This document shows positions 1-8,080 of a stretch of DNA of 64,000 bases, piece after piece. The stretch is from positions 186,001 through 250,000 of the forward strand of contig NZ_FOBD01000007.1 of assembly GCF_900109515.1 (NCBI RefSeq). Direction: 5' to 3'. The position numbers and the translations under genes were made by a program. This DNA is from Paenibacillus sp. OK003 (GTDB lineage Bacteria > Bacillota > Bacilli > Paenibacillales > Paenibacillaceae). The notes under the pieces are model-generated. The model made no database searches, was not told the origin of the DNA, and saw nothing but the letters and a program-made list of their open reading frames with translations. The stretch's first letter is position 1. Each line of letters begins with the position of its first letter.

Positions 1-1
1 G

Positions 2-373
2 GATTTAACTCGTTTCACAGAGGAAGAGAATGCCATTGTAAAAGCGCAGGTTGAGCTGTACAAAGAAATTCGGGGAACCATCCAGTACGGAACGTTCCGC
101 CGCTTGCTAAGTCCGTTTGAGGGAAATGAAACGGCCTGGATGTTTATTTCACCAGATGGCAGCGAAGCCGTTGTATTCTACTTCCGTGTGCTGTCTGAAC
201 CGAATGCACCGCTCCAACGTCTGAAGCTGAAGGGCCTGGATCCTAATGCGGATTACCGCCTGAAAGGCGGCTCGGAGACGTATACCGGCGATGCGCTGAT
301 GTATGGTGGGATCTCTGTAGGTCGTGCATCGGGAGACTATTGGAGTGAAATGTTCCGCTTCGAACGGGTATAA
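2..373 (+). CDS. alpha-galactosidase (GH36 family), C-terminal part, 5' truncated by window edge
   Basis: The frame is open from base 2 and ends at the TAA at 371-373, giving the last 123 residues. The stretch NAIVKAQVELYKEIRGTIQYG followed by FRRLLSPFEGNETAWMF matches the end of the catalytic barrel and the start of the C-terminal beta-sandwich of Bacillota GH36 alpha-galactosidases, which remove terminal alpha-1,6-linked galactose from raffinose-type sugars. The tail (PLQRLKLKGLDPNADYRL, then TYTGDALMYGGISV) is the typical final domain. The catalytic aspartates lie outside the window, so substrate is inferred from the family only. A hairpin terminator follows at once, so this is probably the last gene of its transcript. 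Confidence 0.82.
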   Translation, partial: DLTRFTEEENAIVKAQVELYKEIRGTIQYGTFRRLLSPFEGNETAWMFISPDGSEAVVFYFRVLSEPNAPLQRLKLKGLDPNADYRLKGGSETYTGDALMYGGISVGRASGDYWSEMFRFERV

Positions 374-405
374 TAAACTGGCGTGATTGCCGTGTTTGTC
401 AGGGG

Positions 406-444
406 AGACCGGAAGACGTCGGGGAGACGGTTTTCGGTCTTTTC
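406..444 (+). terminator. probable Rho-independent terminator of the alpha-galactosidase gene
   Basis: AGACCG at 406-411 pairs with CGGTCT at 435-440, with further imperfect pairing inside and a TTTTC run after the stem. It starts 33 bases after the stop codon. Confidence 0.55.
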
Positions 445-647
445 TTATGGCTGAGGCTAAGGCTTGATACGTAATCTCAATTGTAAGAACTTGTAACCTG
501 GACGAATGCTGGAAATCTGAACGGGATTTTGTGATAATATAGGGGAGAGGAATCTGCATGAATGCAGGTTCGATACTGTGATTACAGCAGCAAAGCTGCC
601 CTGAACAAGCTTCAACTGAACGATTCAGGAAGGAAAGAGGGATTTAT

Positions 648-2870
648 TTGTCTGAACAGGAAACGGTTCTGGAACCCAATGAAGAAACAATAAAGGCAGA
701 ACGCCATGAACGAATCATCAAACAGGTAGCCAAGGAACTGTCACTGTCCTTGAAGCAGGTCCGCACCACGTCGGAGCTTCTGGACGAAGGCAATACGATT
801 CCATTTATCGCCCGCTACCGTAAAGAAATGACTGGAGAGCTGGATGAGAACCAGCTGCGGCTCATTGAAGAACGCATCGTATACTTGCGTAATCTGGAAG
901 ACCGCAAAGTGGAAGTCATCCGTATTATAGAGGAACAAGGCAAGCTGACCGGAGAACTGAAACAGTCCATCACGCAGGCAGTTAAGCTGCAGGAAGTGGA
1001 GGACTTGTACCGTCCGTTTCGTCAGAAGCGGAAAACCCGTGCCAGTGTAGCGAAGGAAAAAGGTCTCGAACCACTCGCTGTCTGGATTTGGGGTCAACCG
1101 AAGCAAGGCAATGTTATGGAGGAAGCTGCGCGTTATATCAATGCTGAACTTGGGGTAGAAGATGCAGAGATCGCACTTCAGGGAGCCAAAGATATTTTGG
1201 CTGAGAATATTGCAGATGATGCTGCTATTCGTGCATGGATTCGTCGTTATACGCTCGATCATGGCATGCTGACTTCGGAAGCGAAGGATGCTGAGCAGGA
1301 GTCTGTATACGAGAACTACTATGATTATCGTGAATTAGCCAAAAAAATGCCTCCTCACCGTATTCTCGCCATTAACCGCGGTGAACGTGAAAACATTTTG
1401 AAAGTGGGTCTGGACGTACAGCCTGAACCGGCTCACCGTCATATGGAAGGACAGATCATCAAGGGTACATCTGCGGTACAGGACGTTTTGCGTGCTGTTA
1501 TTGAAGATGCTTACAAACGATTGATTGCCCCTTCGATTGAGCGTGAGGTTCGTGCAGAGCTGACGGAAAAAGGTGAAAACCAGGCGATATCTGTATTCTC
1601 GGCTAATCTTCGTAATCTGCTGCTTCAGCCGCCAATTCATGGGAAACGTGTGCTTGGTGTCGATCCTGCCTATCGTACCGGTTGTAAGCTGGCTGTGGTC
1701 GACGATACGGGCAAGCTGCTGGAAGTGGCTGTTACGTACCCAACGCCACCACACAACAAGAAGCGTGAAGCTGCTGAGGTTTTCCATCGGATGATCAAGC
1801 AATATGATATCGGGTTGATTGTTATCGGTAATGGTACCGGATCCCGTGAAACGGAACAGTTTGTTGCCGAGATTATTCAGGAGAATGGGGACGAAAGTCT
1901 TGTGTATCTGATCGTCAATGAAGCTGGAGCGAGTGTATATTCTGCATCCAAGCTGGCCCAGGAAGAATTCCCGGATCTTGACGTTGCTGAGCGGAGTGCT
2001 GCTTCGATTGCTCGCCGGGTGCAAGACCCCCTGGCTGAGCTGGTTAAGATTGATCCAAAAGCCATTGGTGTAGGCCAATACCAACATGATGTATCTCAAA
2101 AAATATTGGAAGAAAGCTTGAAGGCTGTTGTGGAATCCGCAGTTAACCATGTGGGCGTAGATGTGAACACGGCTTCGCCTTCACTGCTGTCATACGTTGC
2201 GGGTGTAAATGCCACGATTGCTAAAAATATCGTGAAATACCGTGAAGAGAACGGCCGGTTCACGAATCGTCGCCAGTTGCAGAAGGTGCCGCGTCTGGGT
2301 GCCAAAACCTATGAGCAATGCGTAGGCTTTATGCGGATTGGTGAAGGCGAGAACCCGCTGGATCGCACACCGATTCACCCTGAATCGTATAAGGTCGTAG
2401 ACCAGCTCTTTAAGGAGCTTCAGGTTGCGCTGGACAAGCTGGGCAGCAAGGAACTGTCTGTTCTCCTGTCGGAGCAACAACCGGAACAGCTGGCTGTGAA
2501 GCTGGATGTGGGTGTACCTACACTGCGTGACATTCTGGACAGCTTGCAGCGTCCGGGTCGTGACCCGCGTGAGGAAATGCCGCTACCGATCTTCCGCACG
2601 GATGTGCTCAAAATTGAAGATTTGGTGGAAGGCATGGAGCTGCAAGGTACGGTTCGTAACGTGATCGACTTTGGTGCTTTTGTTGACATCGGCATCAAGA
2701 GTGACGGGCTTGTCCACATCTCACAGCTGAGCAACGGTTACGTCAAACATCCGATGGATGTTGTATCTGTCGGGGATAATGTAACGGTTTGGGTGATGAA
2801 CGTGGATACCAAAAAAGGCCGTGTCGGCCTCACGATGAAGAAACCTGCTTCTTCTAAGCAGTCTTCCTAA
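648..2870 (+). CDS. tex: Tex family RNA-binding transcription accessory protein
   Basis: A 740-residue protein of the usual Tex length. In order it shows the helical Tex N-terminal region with TIPFIARYRKEMTGELDE (about residues 50-67), a YqgF/RNase-H-like domain beginning RVLGVDPAYRTGCK (about 334), paired helix-hairpin-helix motifs (about 502-560), and a C-terminal S1 RNA-binding domain (GTVRNVIDFGAFVDIG, from about 661). Tex proteins bind nucleic acid and affect transcription; the biochemical role in Bacillota is not settled. The start is a TTG preceded by AGGAAAGAGG at 631-640; no ATG fits better. It is followed by a strong terminator and looks monocistronic. A TTGTGATAATAT stretch at 529-540 could hold the -10 element but no good -35 is visible. 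Confidence 0.95.
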   Translation: MSEQETVLEPNEETIKAERHERIIKQVAKELSLSLKQVRTTSELLDEGNTIPFIARYRKEMTGELDENQLRLIEERIVYLRNLEDRKVEVIRIIEEQGKLTGELKQSITQAVKLQEVEDLYRPFRQKRKTRASVAKEKGLEPLAVWIWGQPKQGNVMEEAARYINAELGVEDAEIALQGAKDILAENIADDAAIRAWIRRYTLDHGMLTSEAKDAEQESVYENYYDYRELAKKMPPHRILAINRGERENILKVGLDVQPEPAHRHMEGQIIKGTSAVQDVLRAVIEDAYKRLIAPSIEREVRAELTEKGENQAISVFSANLRNLLLQPPIHGKRVLGVDPAYRTGCKLAVVDDTGKLLEVAVTYPTPPHNKKREAAEVFHRMIKQYDIGLIVIGNGTGSRETEQFVAEIIQENGDESLVYLIVNEAGASVYSASKLAQEEFPDLDVAERSAASIARRVQDPLAELVKIDPKAIGVGQYQHDVSQKILEESLKAVVESAVNHVGVDVNTASPSLLSYVAGVNATIAKNIVKYREENGRFTNRRQLQKVPRLGAKTYEQCVGFMRIGEGENPLDRTPIHPESYKVVDQLFKELQVALDKLGSKELSVLLSEQQPEQLAVKLDVGVPTLRDILDSLQRPGRDPREEMPLPIFRTDVLKIEDLVEGMELQGTVRNVIDFGAFVDIGIKSDGLVHISQLSNGYVKHPMDVVSVGDNVTVWVMNVDTKKGRVGLTMKKPASSKQSS

Positions 2871-2890
2871 TCCAACACAATGATTGGAGA

Positions 2891-2922
2891 ACAGCCTTCC
2901 CTGTAATGGGAAGGCTGTTTGT
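2891..2922 (+). terminator. Rho-independent terminator of tex
   Basis: Perfect 11-bp stem, ACAGCCTTCCC (2891-2901) with GGGAAGGCTGT (2908-2918), a six-base loop and a T-rich tail. Confidence 0.9.
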
Positions 2923-3022
2923 TGTCAGTTATAATAGTACTGTTGCCCGTACTGTATTGTTCGAAGGAATTTTATGAATGAAGTGAGAGCTTGAAGTGGA
3001 CGGAGAGAGTGGCGTCAGATTT

Positions 3023-3166
3023 CTAGAGTTCGCTGTCCGCGCTGCGCGGGGTGCCACTTGTCGGTTTATTTCGGTAAAAGAACCAGCATTCGTTCAGCAG
3101 CTTGATCTGTCTGCTGTCCTTTTTGTGAAATGCACGCATCAGTTGATTGCAAAGCCATTGAGGCAA
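3023..3166 (-). CDS. cmpA: cortex morphogenetic protein CmpA
   Basis: A 47-codon gene on the minus strand, too short for ordinary ORF calling. It starts at a TTG (3166) with AAGAGGAGGAGATACC just before it. The translation begins MPQWLCNQLMRAFHKKDSRQ and continues IKLLNECWFFYRNK. From memory this matches Bacillus subtilis CmpA (37 residues, MPNWLKKQMQRAFYEKD... then IKLLNQCWFFYR) almost position by position. CmpA is a sporulation protein that acts with ClpXP on the coat protein SpoIVA and delays cortex assembly until the coat is properly localised. About ten extra C-terminal residues (TSGTPRSADSEL) are not part of the Bacillus form. It converges on tex, as I recall cmpA doing in other spore formers. 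A CATATGCT stretch (minus strand, 3211-3204) could be part of a sigma-E -10, but the -35 is unconvincing. Confidence 0.85.
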   Translation of the reverse strand: MPQWLCNQLMRAFHKKDSRQIKLLNECWFFYRNKPTSGTPRSADSEL

Positions 3167-3399
3167 AGGTATCTCCTCCTCTTGCATAATTCATCTGTAC
3201 GTTAGCATATGTGGCAATAGCCTGGACTGTGCGGATTTACCCGTGATGAACTCGGAAAATTCAATATCTATACGGATATGTACTGAAGAGCGGGGCGTAT
3301 GAATGTAGGGTTGAAAGAAAATGAAAAAAAGCGCAGCCCCTGTTTTTAGGAGATGCGCTTTTAGTTCCATCCTGCATGATTAATAAGTCCATAGGTGGA

Positions 3400-3756
3400 T
3401 TAGAGTGATTCCATCTCTTCTTCATACCATTGCTCTAATTGAGCCTGAAGCGCCCGGATCTCAGTGAGCAGGGAAATCAAAGGATATTCACTCTCTCTTA
3501 GTGCTGCAAAGCTTTGTTCAAGCGCATTGATATAATCAAGGCCTCCGATGATGGAGAGTTGCTCGTCCAGAAGATCAAGATTGTCACATTCGGCGATTGC
3601 CCAAGGCAGAGCAGGTACATCTGCTGCGGTAAGTTTGTCAATCTCTTTGTGCAGACGCAGGTTGAGCGCACTGAGTTGATAAGCGTAATCGGCAGGCATT
3701 TCCACAAACTGCAATTGCTGCTCCTGCTGTAGGATGACGTAGCGCATTGTAGGCAT
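3400..3756 (-). CDS. conserved hypothetical protein, coiled and acidic
   Basis: An unrecognised soluble protein of about 118 residues. It is rich in Glu, Gln and Leu and reads as mostly helical (EQQLQFVEMPADYAYQLSAL, then LTEIRALQAQLEQWYEEEME), with no membrane segment, signal peptide or catalytic motif. The start is uncertain. The upstream ATG at 3783 has no ribosome-binding site; GAGGGGAGA lies between it and the ATG at 3756, which I prefer, although the spacing of about 13 bases is long; a third ATG lies at 3747. It is transcribed away from the SprT gene. Confidence 0.55.
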   Translation of the reverse strand: MPTMRYVILQQEQQLQFVEMPADYAYQLSALNLRLHKEIDKLTAADVPALPWAIAECDNLDLLDEQLSIIGGLDYINALEQSFAALRESEYPLISLLTEIRALQAQLEQWYEEEMESL

Positions 3757-3788
3757 AACGAGTAATAATCTCCCCTCATACATTCTAC

Positions 3789-3819
3789 TTGACAGTGTAG
3801 CCTACGAAACGGTTAAAAT
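3789..3819 (+). promoter_or_regulatory. candidate sigma-A promoter for the SprT-like gene
   Basis: TTGACA at 3789-3794 with TTAAAA at 3813-3818 (18-base spacing) or TAAAAT at 3814-3819 (19-base spacing), ending 57 bases before the ATG at 3877. Confidence 0.45.
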
Positions 3820-3876
3820 TCAAGTATTATGGCGGAAAAACAAATGGCCCAAGGGGTGTGAAAGGAGGACAAACCG

Positions 3877-4338
3877 ATGGAAAATGAGGAATTGCAGCAA
3901 TGGATTGAGCAGGTGTCACTCGATCATTTCGGGGTTCCGTTCACTCACGAGGCGCTGTTTAACCGTCGTCTGACCACTACAGGTGGGCGTTATATGCTCA
4001 AGAGTCACCGGATAGAGATTAATCCTCATCAGCTCGAAGCCTATGGGCGGGAAGAGGTTGAGAAAATCATCAAGCATGAGCTTTGTCACTATCATCTGCA
4101 CATTCGTGGACGCGGCTACCAACACCGGGACCCTGAATTCAAGGCTCTGTTGCAGAAGGTGGGCGGTTCGCGGTTCTGTCAGTCCCTTCCGGATGGAAAG
4201 GGCAGAAAGCCATTACCGTATCGCTATAAGCTGGTGTGTAAGAGCTGTGGCACGGAATATTTGCGTAAACGCAAAGTTGATCCGAAGCGTTACCGCTGTG
4301 GTCGATGTGCGGGCAAGTTAGGGATTCATACAATCTAA
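3877..4338 (+). CDS. SprT-like zinc metalloprotein
   Basis: A 153-residue protein starting at an ATG preceded by AAAGGAGGACAAACCG. It has the SprT signature: a zincin-type HELCH motif at residues 67-71 and a C-terminal zinc ribbon with cysteines at 121, 124, 141 and 144 (CKSCG, CGRC). SprT/Spartan-type proteins are putative zinc metalloproteases; the bacterial SprT-like members such as B. subtilis YdcK have no firmly established substrate. The position just downstream of tex and cmpA matches the order I recall in other Bacillota. It appears to be transcribed alone; the dyad downstream at about 4367-4402 lacks a T-run. Confidence 0.9.
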   Translation: MENEELQQWIEQVSLDHFGVPFTHEALFNRRLTTTGGRYMLKSHRIEINPHQLEAYGREEVEKIIKHELCHYHLHIRGRGYQHRDPEFKALLQKVGGSRFCQSLPDGKGRKPLPYRYKLVCKSCGTEYLRKRKVDPKRYRCGRCAGKLGIHTI

Positions 4339-4450
4339 GGTGAATGGTTTATGGCAGCGCCACTTGTTACCACAGAGCCATGTGTACTGTGCTCGTGGTG
4401 ACTATTAATAAGAGTATCTAAAGCTTATTAAGAAAGTCACCGGAGGCATG

Positions 4451-4479
4451 TTGACTTGGAATATTAATCATGATAAATT
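4451..4479 (+). promoter_or_regulatory. promoter of the tRNA-Asn/tRNA-Ser transcript
   Basis: TTGACT (4451-4456), 17-base spacer, TAAATT (4474-4479). The tRNA-Asn gene begins 22 bases downstream of the -10 hexamer. Confidence 0.6.
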
Positions 4480-4500
4480 TAGGTTATTCAAGATTATTAT

Positions 4501-4576
4501 TCCCTGATAGCTCAGTTGGTAGAGCACTCGACTGTTAATCGAGTTGTCACAGGTTCGAGCCCTGTTCGGGGAGCCA
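4501..4576 (+). tRNA. tRNA-Asn (anticodon GTT)
   Basis: The acceptor arm TCCCTGA (4501-4507) pairs with TCGGGGA (4566-4572), followed by a G discriminator and an encoded CCA (4574-4576). The D-arm (AGCTCAGTTGGTAGAGC), the anticodon loop CTGTTAA inside CTCGA/TCGAG, and the T-arm GGTTCGAGCC are all present. Confidence 0.97.
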
Positions 4577-4581
4577 TTCTT

Positions 4582-4670
4582 GGAGAGATACCCAAGTGGC
4601 TATAAGGGGACCCTCTGCTAAGGGGTTAGACTGCGTAAGCGGTGCGAGGGTTCGAATCCCTCTCTCTCCG
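4582..4670 (+). tRNA. tRNA-Ser (anticodon GCT)
   Basis: A long-variable-arm tRNA. The acceptor GGAGAGA (4582-4588) pairs with TCTCTCC (4663-4669), discriminator G, no encoded CCA. The anticodon loop CTGCTAA reads AGC/AGU codons, and the variable arm and T-arm GGTTCGAATCC are intact. It is five bases downstream of tRNA-Asn and probably co-transcribed with it. Confidence 0.96.
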
Positions 4671-4790
4671 TTCTGATTTACTTCTCTGTATAAGGGATGA
4701 GAACCCTAAAGGTTCGTCGGAGCATACGCTTCGTAAGCAAAACATCGCAGTCTCGAATGAAGTGAGAGTATCCCTCTCTCTCCGTTCTGA
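4656..4790 (+). repeat. 21-bp direct repeat of the tRNA-Ser 3' end flanking about 93 bp
   Basis: Bases 4656-4676 (the end of the tRNA-Ser gene plus six flanking bases) recur exactly at 4770-4790. The DNA between also shows scattered resemblance to the second half of tRNA-Ser (a GTAAGC stretch, then CGAAT). Such repeats arise from integration at tRNA 3' ends or from partial gene duplication; the sequence does not decide between these. Confidence 0.75.
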
Positions 4791-4799
4791 ACAAAACAT

Positions 4800-4848
4800 A
4801 ATCCCCCTCCTCAGCAACCTTTAACGGATACTGAGGAGGGGGATTTTT
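4800..4848. terminator. bidirectional terminator between the tRNA genes and the ArsR gene
   Basis: A 15-bp perfect stem, AATCCCCCTCCTCAG (4800-4814) with CTGAGGAGGGGGATT (4831-4845), with T-runs usable on the plus strand and A-rich sequence on the other side. Confidence 0.9.
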
Positions 4849-4898
4849 GATGTATCGTCATTTTGCCAATGTACAAGAAAGAATGCCCGATTGCGTCC

Positions 4899-5597
4899 CT
4901 ATAATGAAATGCCCAATACCTCGTACAAACCCTTCTTGCCAGCTTCCGTGACTTCCACCGAACGGCTGCCTGCCTTCTGGCGGGTCCAGTCCAGCTCAGA
5001 CAAGCGGCGTCCCAGTTCGTCTCCCAGTACTCCGGAGATATGGTGACGACGCTCACTCCAATCCAGACACTTGCGAGCCACAGCGCGGCGTGATCCGGCT
5101 TTCCCTTCAAGCATAATGCCAAAAGAAGTGAACCATTGAATCCCTTTCTCTGTAATGTGGTAATCCTTGGCCTGCTCATCCTCAGGTTCTTCGAGATAAC
5201 CTTCCCGTAATAAAGCTTCACACAACGATATCCCCAATTTTCCGGCAAGATGCCCATAACAGGTTCGAGCAAAGCTTAGATGTTGAAGCTGGTTGGACTG
5301 TTTGAGGGATCTCACTTGTACTGGTGCGGCGATACTTCCCATCGTCTCAATCAGAAAAGCAACCTCTTTGCTTGCGAGACGATAGTATCGATGTCGTCCC
5401 TGCTGTTCAACGACGAGCAGCCCGCCTTCGACCAGCTTGGCGAGATGACTGCTTGCTGTTTGAGGAGTAACACCCGCCATGTATGCAAGTTCGCCGGCAG
5501 GAAGCGCACGACCATCCAACAAAGCTTCCAAAAAAATAGCACGACTGGGATCAGCAATTAACGATGCAATCACAGAAATATTCGGATAGGTATTCAT
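4899..5597 (-). CDS. ArsR-family winged-helix transcriptional regulator
   Basis: A 232-residue protein. Residues about 8-75 form an ArsR-type winged helix: DPSRAIFLEALLDG, then the recognition helix GVTPQTASSHLAKLVEGGLL and wing HRYYRLAS. ArsR repressors normally bind the promoter of a neighbouring gene and release it on a ligand. The length is about twice the classic metal sensors; the C-terminal half holds a second helix-rich domain (DYHITEKGIQWF) and no obvious cysteine metal site, so this resembles the YdgF/YceD-type larger subgroup rather than a metal sensor. It is divergent from the flavin-reductase-like gene with a 100-bp shared promoter region, which is its most likely target. Confidence 0.82.
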   Translation of the reverse strand: MNTYPNISVIASLIADPSRAIFLEALLDGRALPAGELAYMAGVTPQTASSHLAKLVEGGLLVVEQQGRHRYYRLASKEVAFLIETMGSIAAPVQVRSLKQSNQLQHLSFARTCYGHLAGKLGISLCEALLREGYLEEPEDEQAKDYHITEKGIQWFTSFGIMLEGKAGSRRAVARKCLDWSERRHHISGVLGDELGRRLSELDWTRQKAGSRSVEVTEAGKKGLYEVLGISL

Positions 5598-5697
5598 ACT
5601 TCGATGATACCTTAACTATTGGTGTATTACAATTAATCATGCATGAATTAGAACCCAAGAGATGGAAGGGATGGATTGAAGAATGGAGGAAGAAACA

Positions 5698-6366
5698 ATG
5701 TATACCAATGATAGATCGCAAGAAGAGTTTGGATCAGAGCATCAAGTGGGCTGGACCAGCGAATTGATACAGCACGAGGTGATAAATCCAAGTGTTTTGT
5801 ACTATGGCACACCGGTATTGCTGCTGAGCACGTTAAATGAAGATGGAACGACAAACTTGTCCCCCCTTTCTTCATCATGGGCACTTGGAGACTGCTTGGT
5901 ACTTGGAGTCGGTATTCAGGGCAAAGCCTTTGAGAACCTGAGTCGTCATCCCGAATGTGTGATTAATCTGCCGGATGCATCCATGTGGGAGCAGGTTGAG
6001 GGACTGGGGCGTTATACCGGAATATATCCCGTTCCTGAGGAGAAAAGGAGGATGGGATTTGAGTTTTGCCATGATAAATTTGCTGTCTCTGGACTGACAC
6101 CCCAAGGTTCAATTCAGGTTGAGCCGGATAAAATAGCGGAATGTCCGCTCCAGATTGAAGCCGCGGTACAACACATTCGTATTCCCGAACATACACCTTT
6201 CATGGCGATTGTGGAAGTGAAAGCGTTGAAGGTACACACACATACCCGACTGATTGCAGGTTTGAACAAGATTAACCCAGAGAAGTGGAATCCTTTAATT
6301 TATAATTTCCGACATTATTATGGACTAGGAAAAAGGCATGGGGAGAGTTTTCGGGCAGAGAAGTGA
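5698..6366 (+). CDS. flavin reductase-like protein (FMN-binding split barrel)
   Basis: A 222-residue protein with the features of flavin-reductase-like split barrels: LYYGTPVLLLSTLNEDGTTN and the following SPLSSSWALGD (phosphate/isoalloxazine-binding strands) and KAFENLSRHPECVINLPD. Such proteins bind FMN and serve as NAD(P)H:flavin oxidoreductases or flavin carriers; the substrate cannot be read here. An in-frame ATG lies at 5683, but the GGAGG needed to initiate at 5698 overlaps it, so 5698 is the better start. It is divergent from the ArsR regulator, which probably controls it. Confidence 0.78.
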   Translation: MYTNDRSQEEFGSEHQVGWTSELIQHEVINPSVLYYGTPVLLLSTLNEDGTTNLSPLSSSWALGDCLVLGVGIQGKAFENLSRHPECVINLPDASMWEQVEGLGRYTGIYPVPEEKRRMGFEFCHDKFAVSGLTPQGSIQVEPDKIAECPLQIEAAVQHIRIPEHTPFMAIVEVKALKVHTHTRLIAGLNKINPEKWNPLIYNFRHYYGLGKRHGESFRAEK

Positions 6367-6451
6367 TGTATATGGTTATTTTATTAGGCAGGGATTGGGT
6401 AAATAGTAAAGAAAGAGACATGTAAGCATATACATAAGAGAGGTGATGAGC

Positions 6452-7123
6452 ATGGAAATGGAATACTTAATGCGTGTACTCATAGCTGGCATATGCGGCG
6501 TGTTGATCGGATATGAGCGCAAGAACCGAATGAAGGAAGCGGGGATACGTACACACTTTGTTGTTGCAGTGGGTGCAGCATTGATGATGATTGTTTCCAA
6601 GTATGGCTTTCAGGATCAGGCAGGGTGGGCGAATCTCTCGCTTGACCCATCCAGGATTGCCGCACAGGTGGTCAGTGGGGTTGGCTTCATTGGAGCCGGG
6701 ATGATCTTCACACAACGCCACACGGTCCGAGGATTGACAACAGCGGCGGGAATCTGGGCGACTGCAGGAATGGGACTGGCTGTGGGTTCGGGATTGTATT
6801 GGACAGGTGCGGGGGTGACGCTGCTTATTGTTCTGGCCCAGATGCTGCTGCATCGGCCGACACGCTGGTTGGTGTCTGCGCGAACAGAGACGTTGACTAT
6901 TCGACTGCTAAAGGAAGGGGACACCCTCAAAACCGTTTTGGCTTTGCTGGGACAGGAGAAAATCTCGGTGGTCGGATTCAAAACAGAACAGCAAATAAGC
7001 ACAGACTCCGGGGAGGAGACTGTACTTGAATTCACTCTGCAACTGCCTGGATCATATCGGGCCGAGCAATTAATTGTTTTATTGCAGGATGTGCCTCACG
7101 TTCGATCCGTTGATATGAGGTGA
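6452..7123 (+). CDS. MgtC/SapB family membrane protein
   Basis: A 223-residue protein with four or five N-terminal membrane segments carrying the MgtC hallmarks GVLIGYERKNRMKEAGIRTH and GVGFIGAGMIF (residues about 10-95), followed by a soluble domain of about 85 residues (ETLTIRLLKEGDTLKTVL, later PHVRSVDM) that resembles the ACT-like tail of the family. MgtC proteins help adaptation to low magnesium or modulate the ATP synthase in pathogens; the role in soil Bacillota is open. Possible starts are GTG 6443, ATG 6446 and ATG 6452; AGAGAGGTGA at 6437-6446 favours 6452. Confidence 0.88.
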   Translation: MEMEYLMRVLIAGICGVLIGYERKNRMKEAGIRTHFVVAVGAALMMIVSKYGFQDQAGWANLSLDPSRIAAQVVSGVGFIGAGMIFTQRHTVRGLTTAAGIWATAGMGLAVGSGLYWTGAGVTLLIVLAQMLLHRPTRWLVSARTETLTIRLLKEGDTLKTVLALLGQEKISVVGFKTEQQISTDSGEETVLEFTLQLPGSYRAEQLIVLLQDVPHVRSVDMR

Positions 7124-7180
7124 GCCCAGGCTATCGCTGGTTCGTTATGTCGCGCAATGCCGAGCTATCACGACAATCGA

Positions 7181-8077
7181 TTACTGACCGCCTTCAATGA
7201 CGGTCTCTGGCCGGGAAACGGGCTTGCCTTCAAGAACACACTGAATGGCATGTGCGACACCATGCTCGACATTGGTCAAAGAGATAGCCTTGGCAATCGC
7301 CTTAATCTCCGGTTCAGCATTGCCCATGGCAATACCGAGTCCTGCCATTTTGAGCATGGACACATCGTTGAAGTTATCACCAATGGCTGCTGTATCTTCC
7401 ATGGAAATGTTCAGATGGGCAGCCAGTTTGCTTAAGGCGTTACCTTTGGATACATCAGGATGCTGCATTTCGAAGTTGTGTTCAGAGGACACCACCATGG
7501 CTACATCGGAGCGAGAAGCAAAGTATTCGCGTCCCTGCTGCAATTGAGCCGGATCCATTGAAAAGGCCATAATATTGTAAATGTAAGCTTCGGAAGGGAT
7601 TTCCTGATGGGAGTTTACGCGGTGATAGTCTTTCTTGTCATAGTGCTTCTTAACAGCTCGAATAAGGCGTTCAATATCCTCCCCGGGACTCGAACCCAGG
7701 ATGCGATCCATCTCAGCGAGCATCGCCTCGTGGCTGCTTATAGGAGCGTAAATACCCTGTTGTGTGGAGGCCTCGTAGTAGCAATGATGATCTTCCAGCC
7801 ACTGCATGACGGATGCGGCAGTTTCACGCTCAAGTGGAAGATGGAATAGGCGTTCACCGTTGGCATCGTGGATGGTAGCTCCGTTGGAGCCGATGACTGG
7901 TGTGTTAATTCCGCCTTCGCTGCTTATCGTTAATACGTCGGAATAGACCCGTCCTGTAGCAATCGTAATTTTCAATCCTTCTTGTTGCGCCTTATGGATT
8001 GCAGCTGCGTTTTCCGGGCTGATCTGACTGTCTCTGTTCAATAGGGTTCCATCTAAATCGGTAGCAAATAATTTCAT
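7181..8077 (-). CDS. Cof-type HAD-superfamily sugar-phosphate phosphatase
   Basis: A 298-residue HAD hydrolase with all four motifs: DLDGTLL at residues 6-12 (nucleophile Asp6), TGR after about residue 40, a lysine (VSKGNALSKL) and GDNFNDVSML near residue 240. The cap between motifs II and III is of the Cof (C2B) type, found in phosphatases acting on sugar phosphates, FMN or similar metabolites. The AAAAGGAGTTGTAACAT before the ATG sits over the stop of the DeoR gene upstream, so the two are translationally linked. The DeoR partner suggests a carbohydrate phosphate substrate, which is inference. Confidence 0.9.
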   Translation of the reverse strand: MKLFATDLDGTLLNRDSQISPENAAAIHKAQQEGLKITIATGRVYSDVLTISSEGGINTPVIGSNGATIHDANGERLFHLPLERETAASVMQWLEDHHCYYEASTQQGIYAPISSHEAMLAEMDRILGSSPGEDIERLIRAVKKHYDKKDYHRVNSHQEIPSEAYIYNIMAFSMDPAQLQQGREYFASRSDVAMVVSSEHNFEMQHPDVSKGNALSKLAAHLNISMEDTAAIGDNFNDVSMLKMAGLGIAMGNAEPEIKAIAKAISLTNVEHGVAHAIQCVLEGKPVSRPETVIEGGQ

Positions 8078-8080
8078 ATG

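Noticed and set aside
2996..3205. Plus-strand 69-codon open frame
   Set aside because: It lies opposite cmpA, has no ribosome-binding site, and its translation looks like antisense.
4367..4402. GTTACCAC/GTGGTGAC dyad after the SprT-like gene as a terminator
   Set aside because: The outer stem is fair but the interior is unpaired and there is no T-run.
4642..4824. Open frames across the tRNA-Ser gene and its repeat, on both strands
   Set aside because: They translate a tRNA gene and a terminator; not credible proteins.
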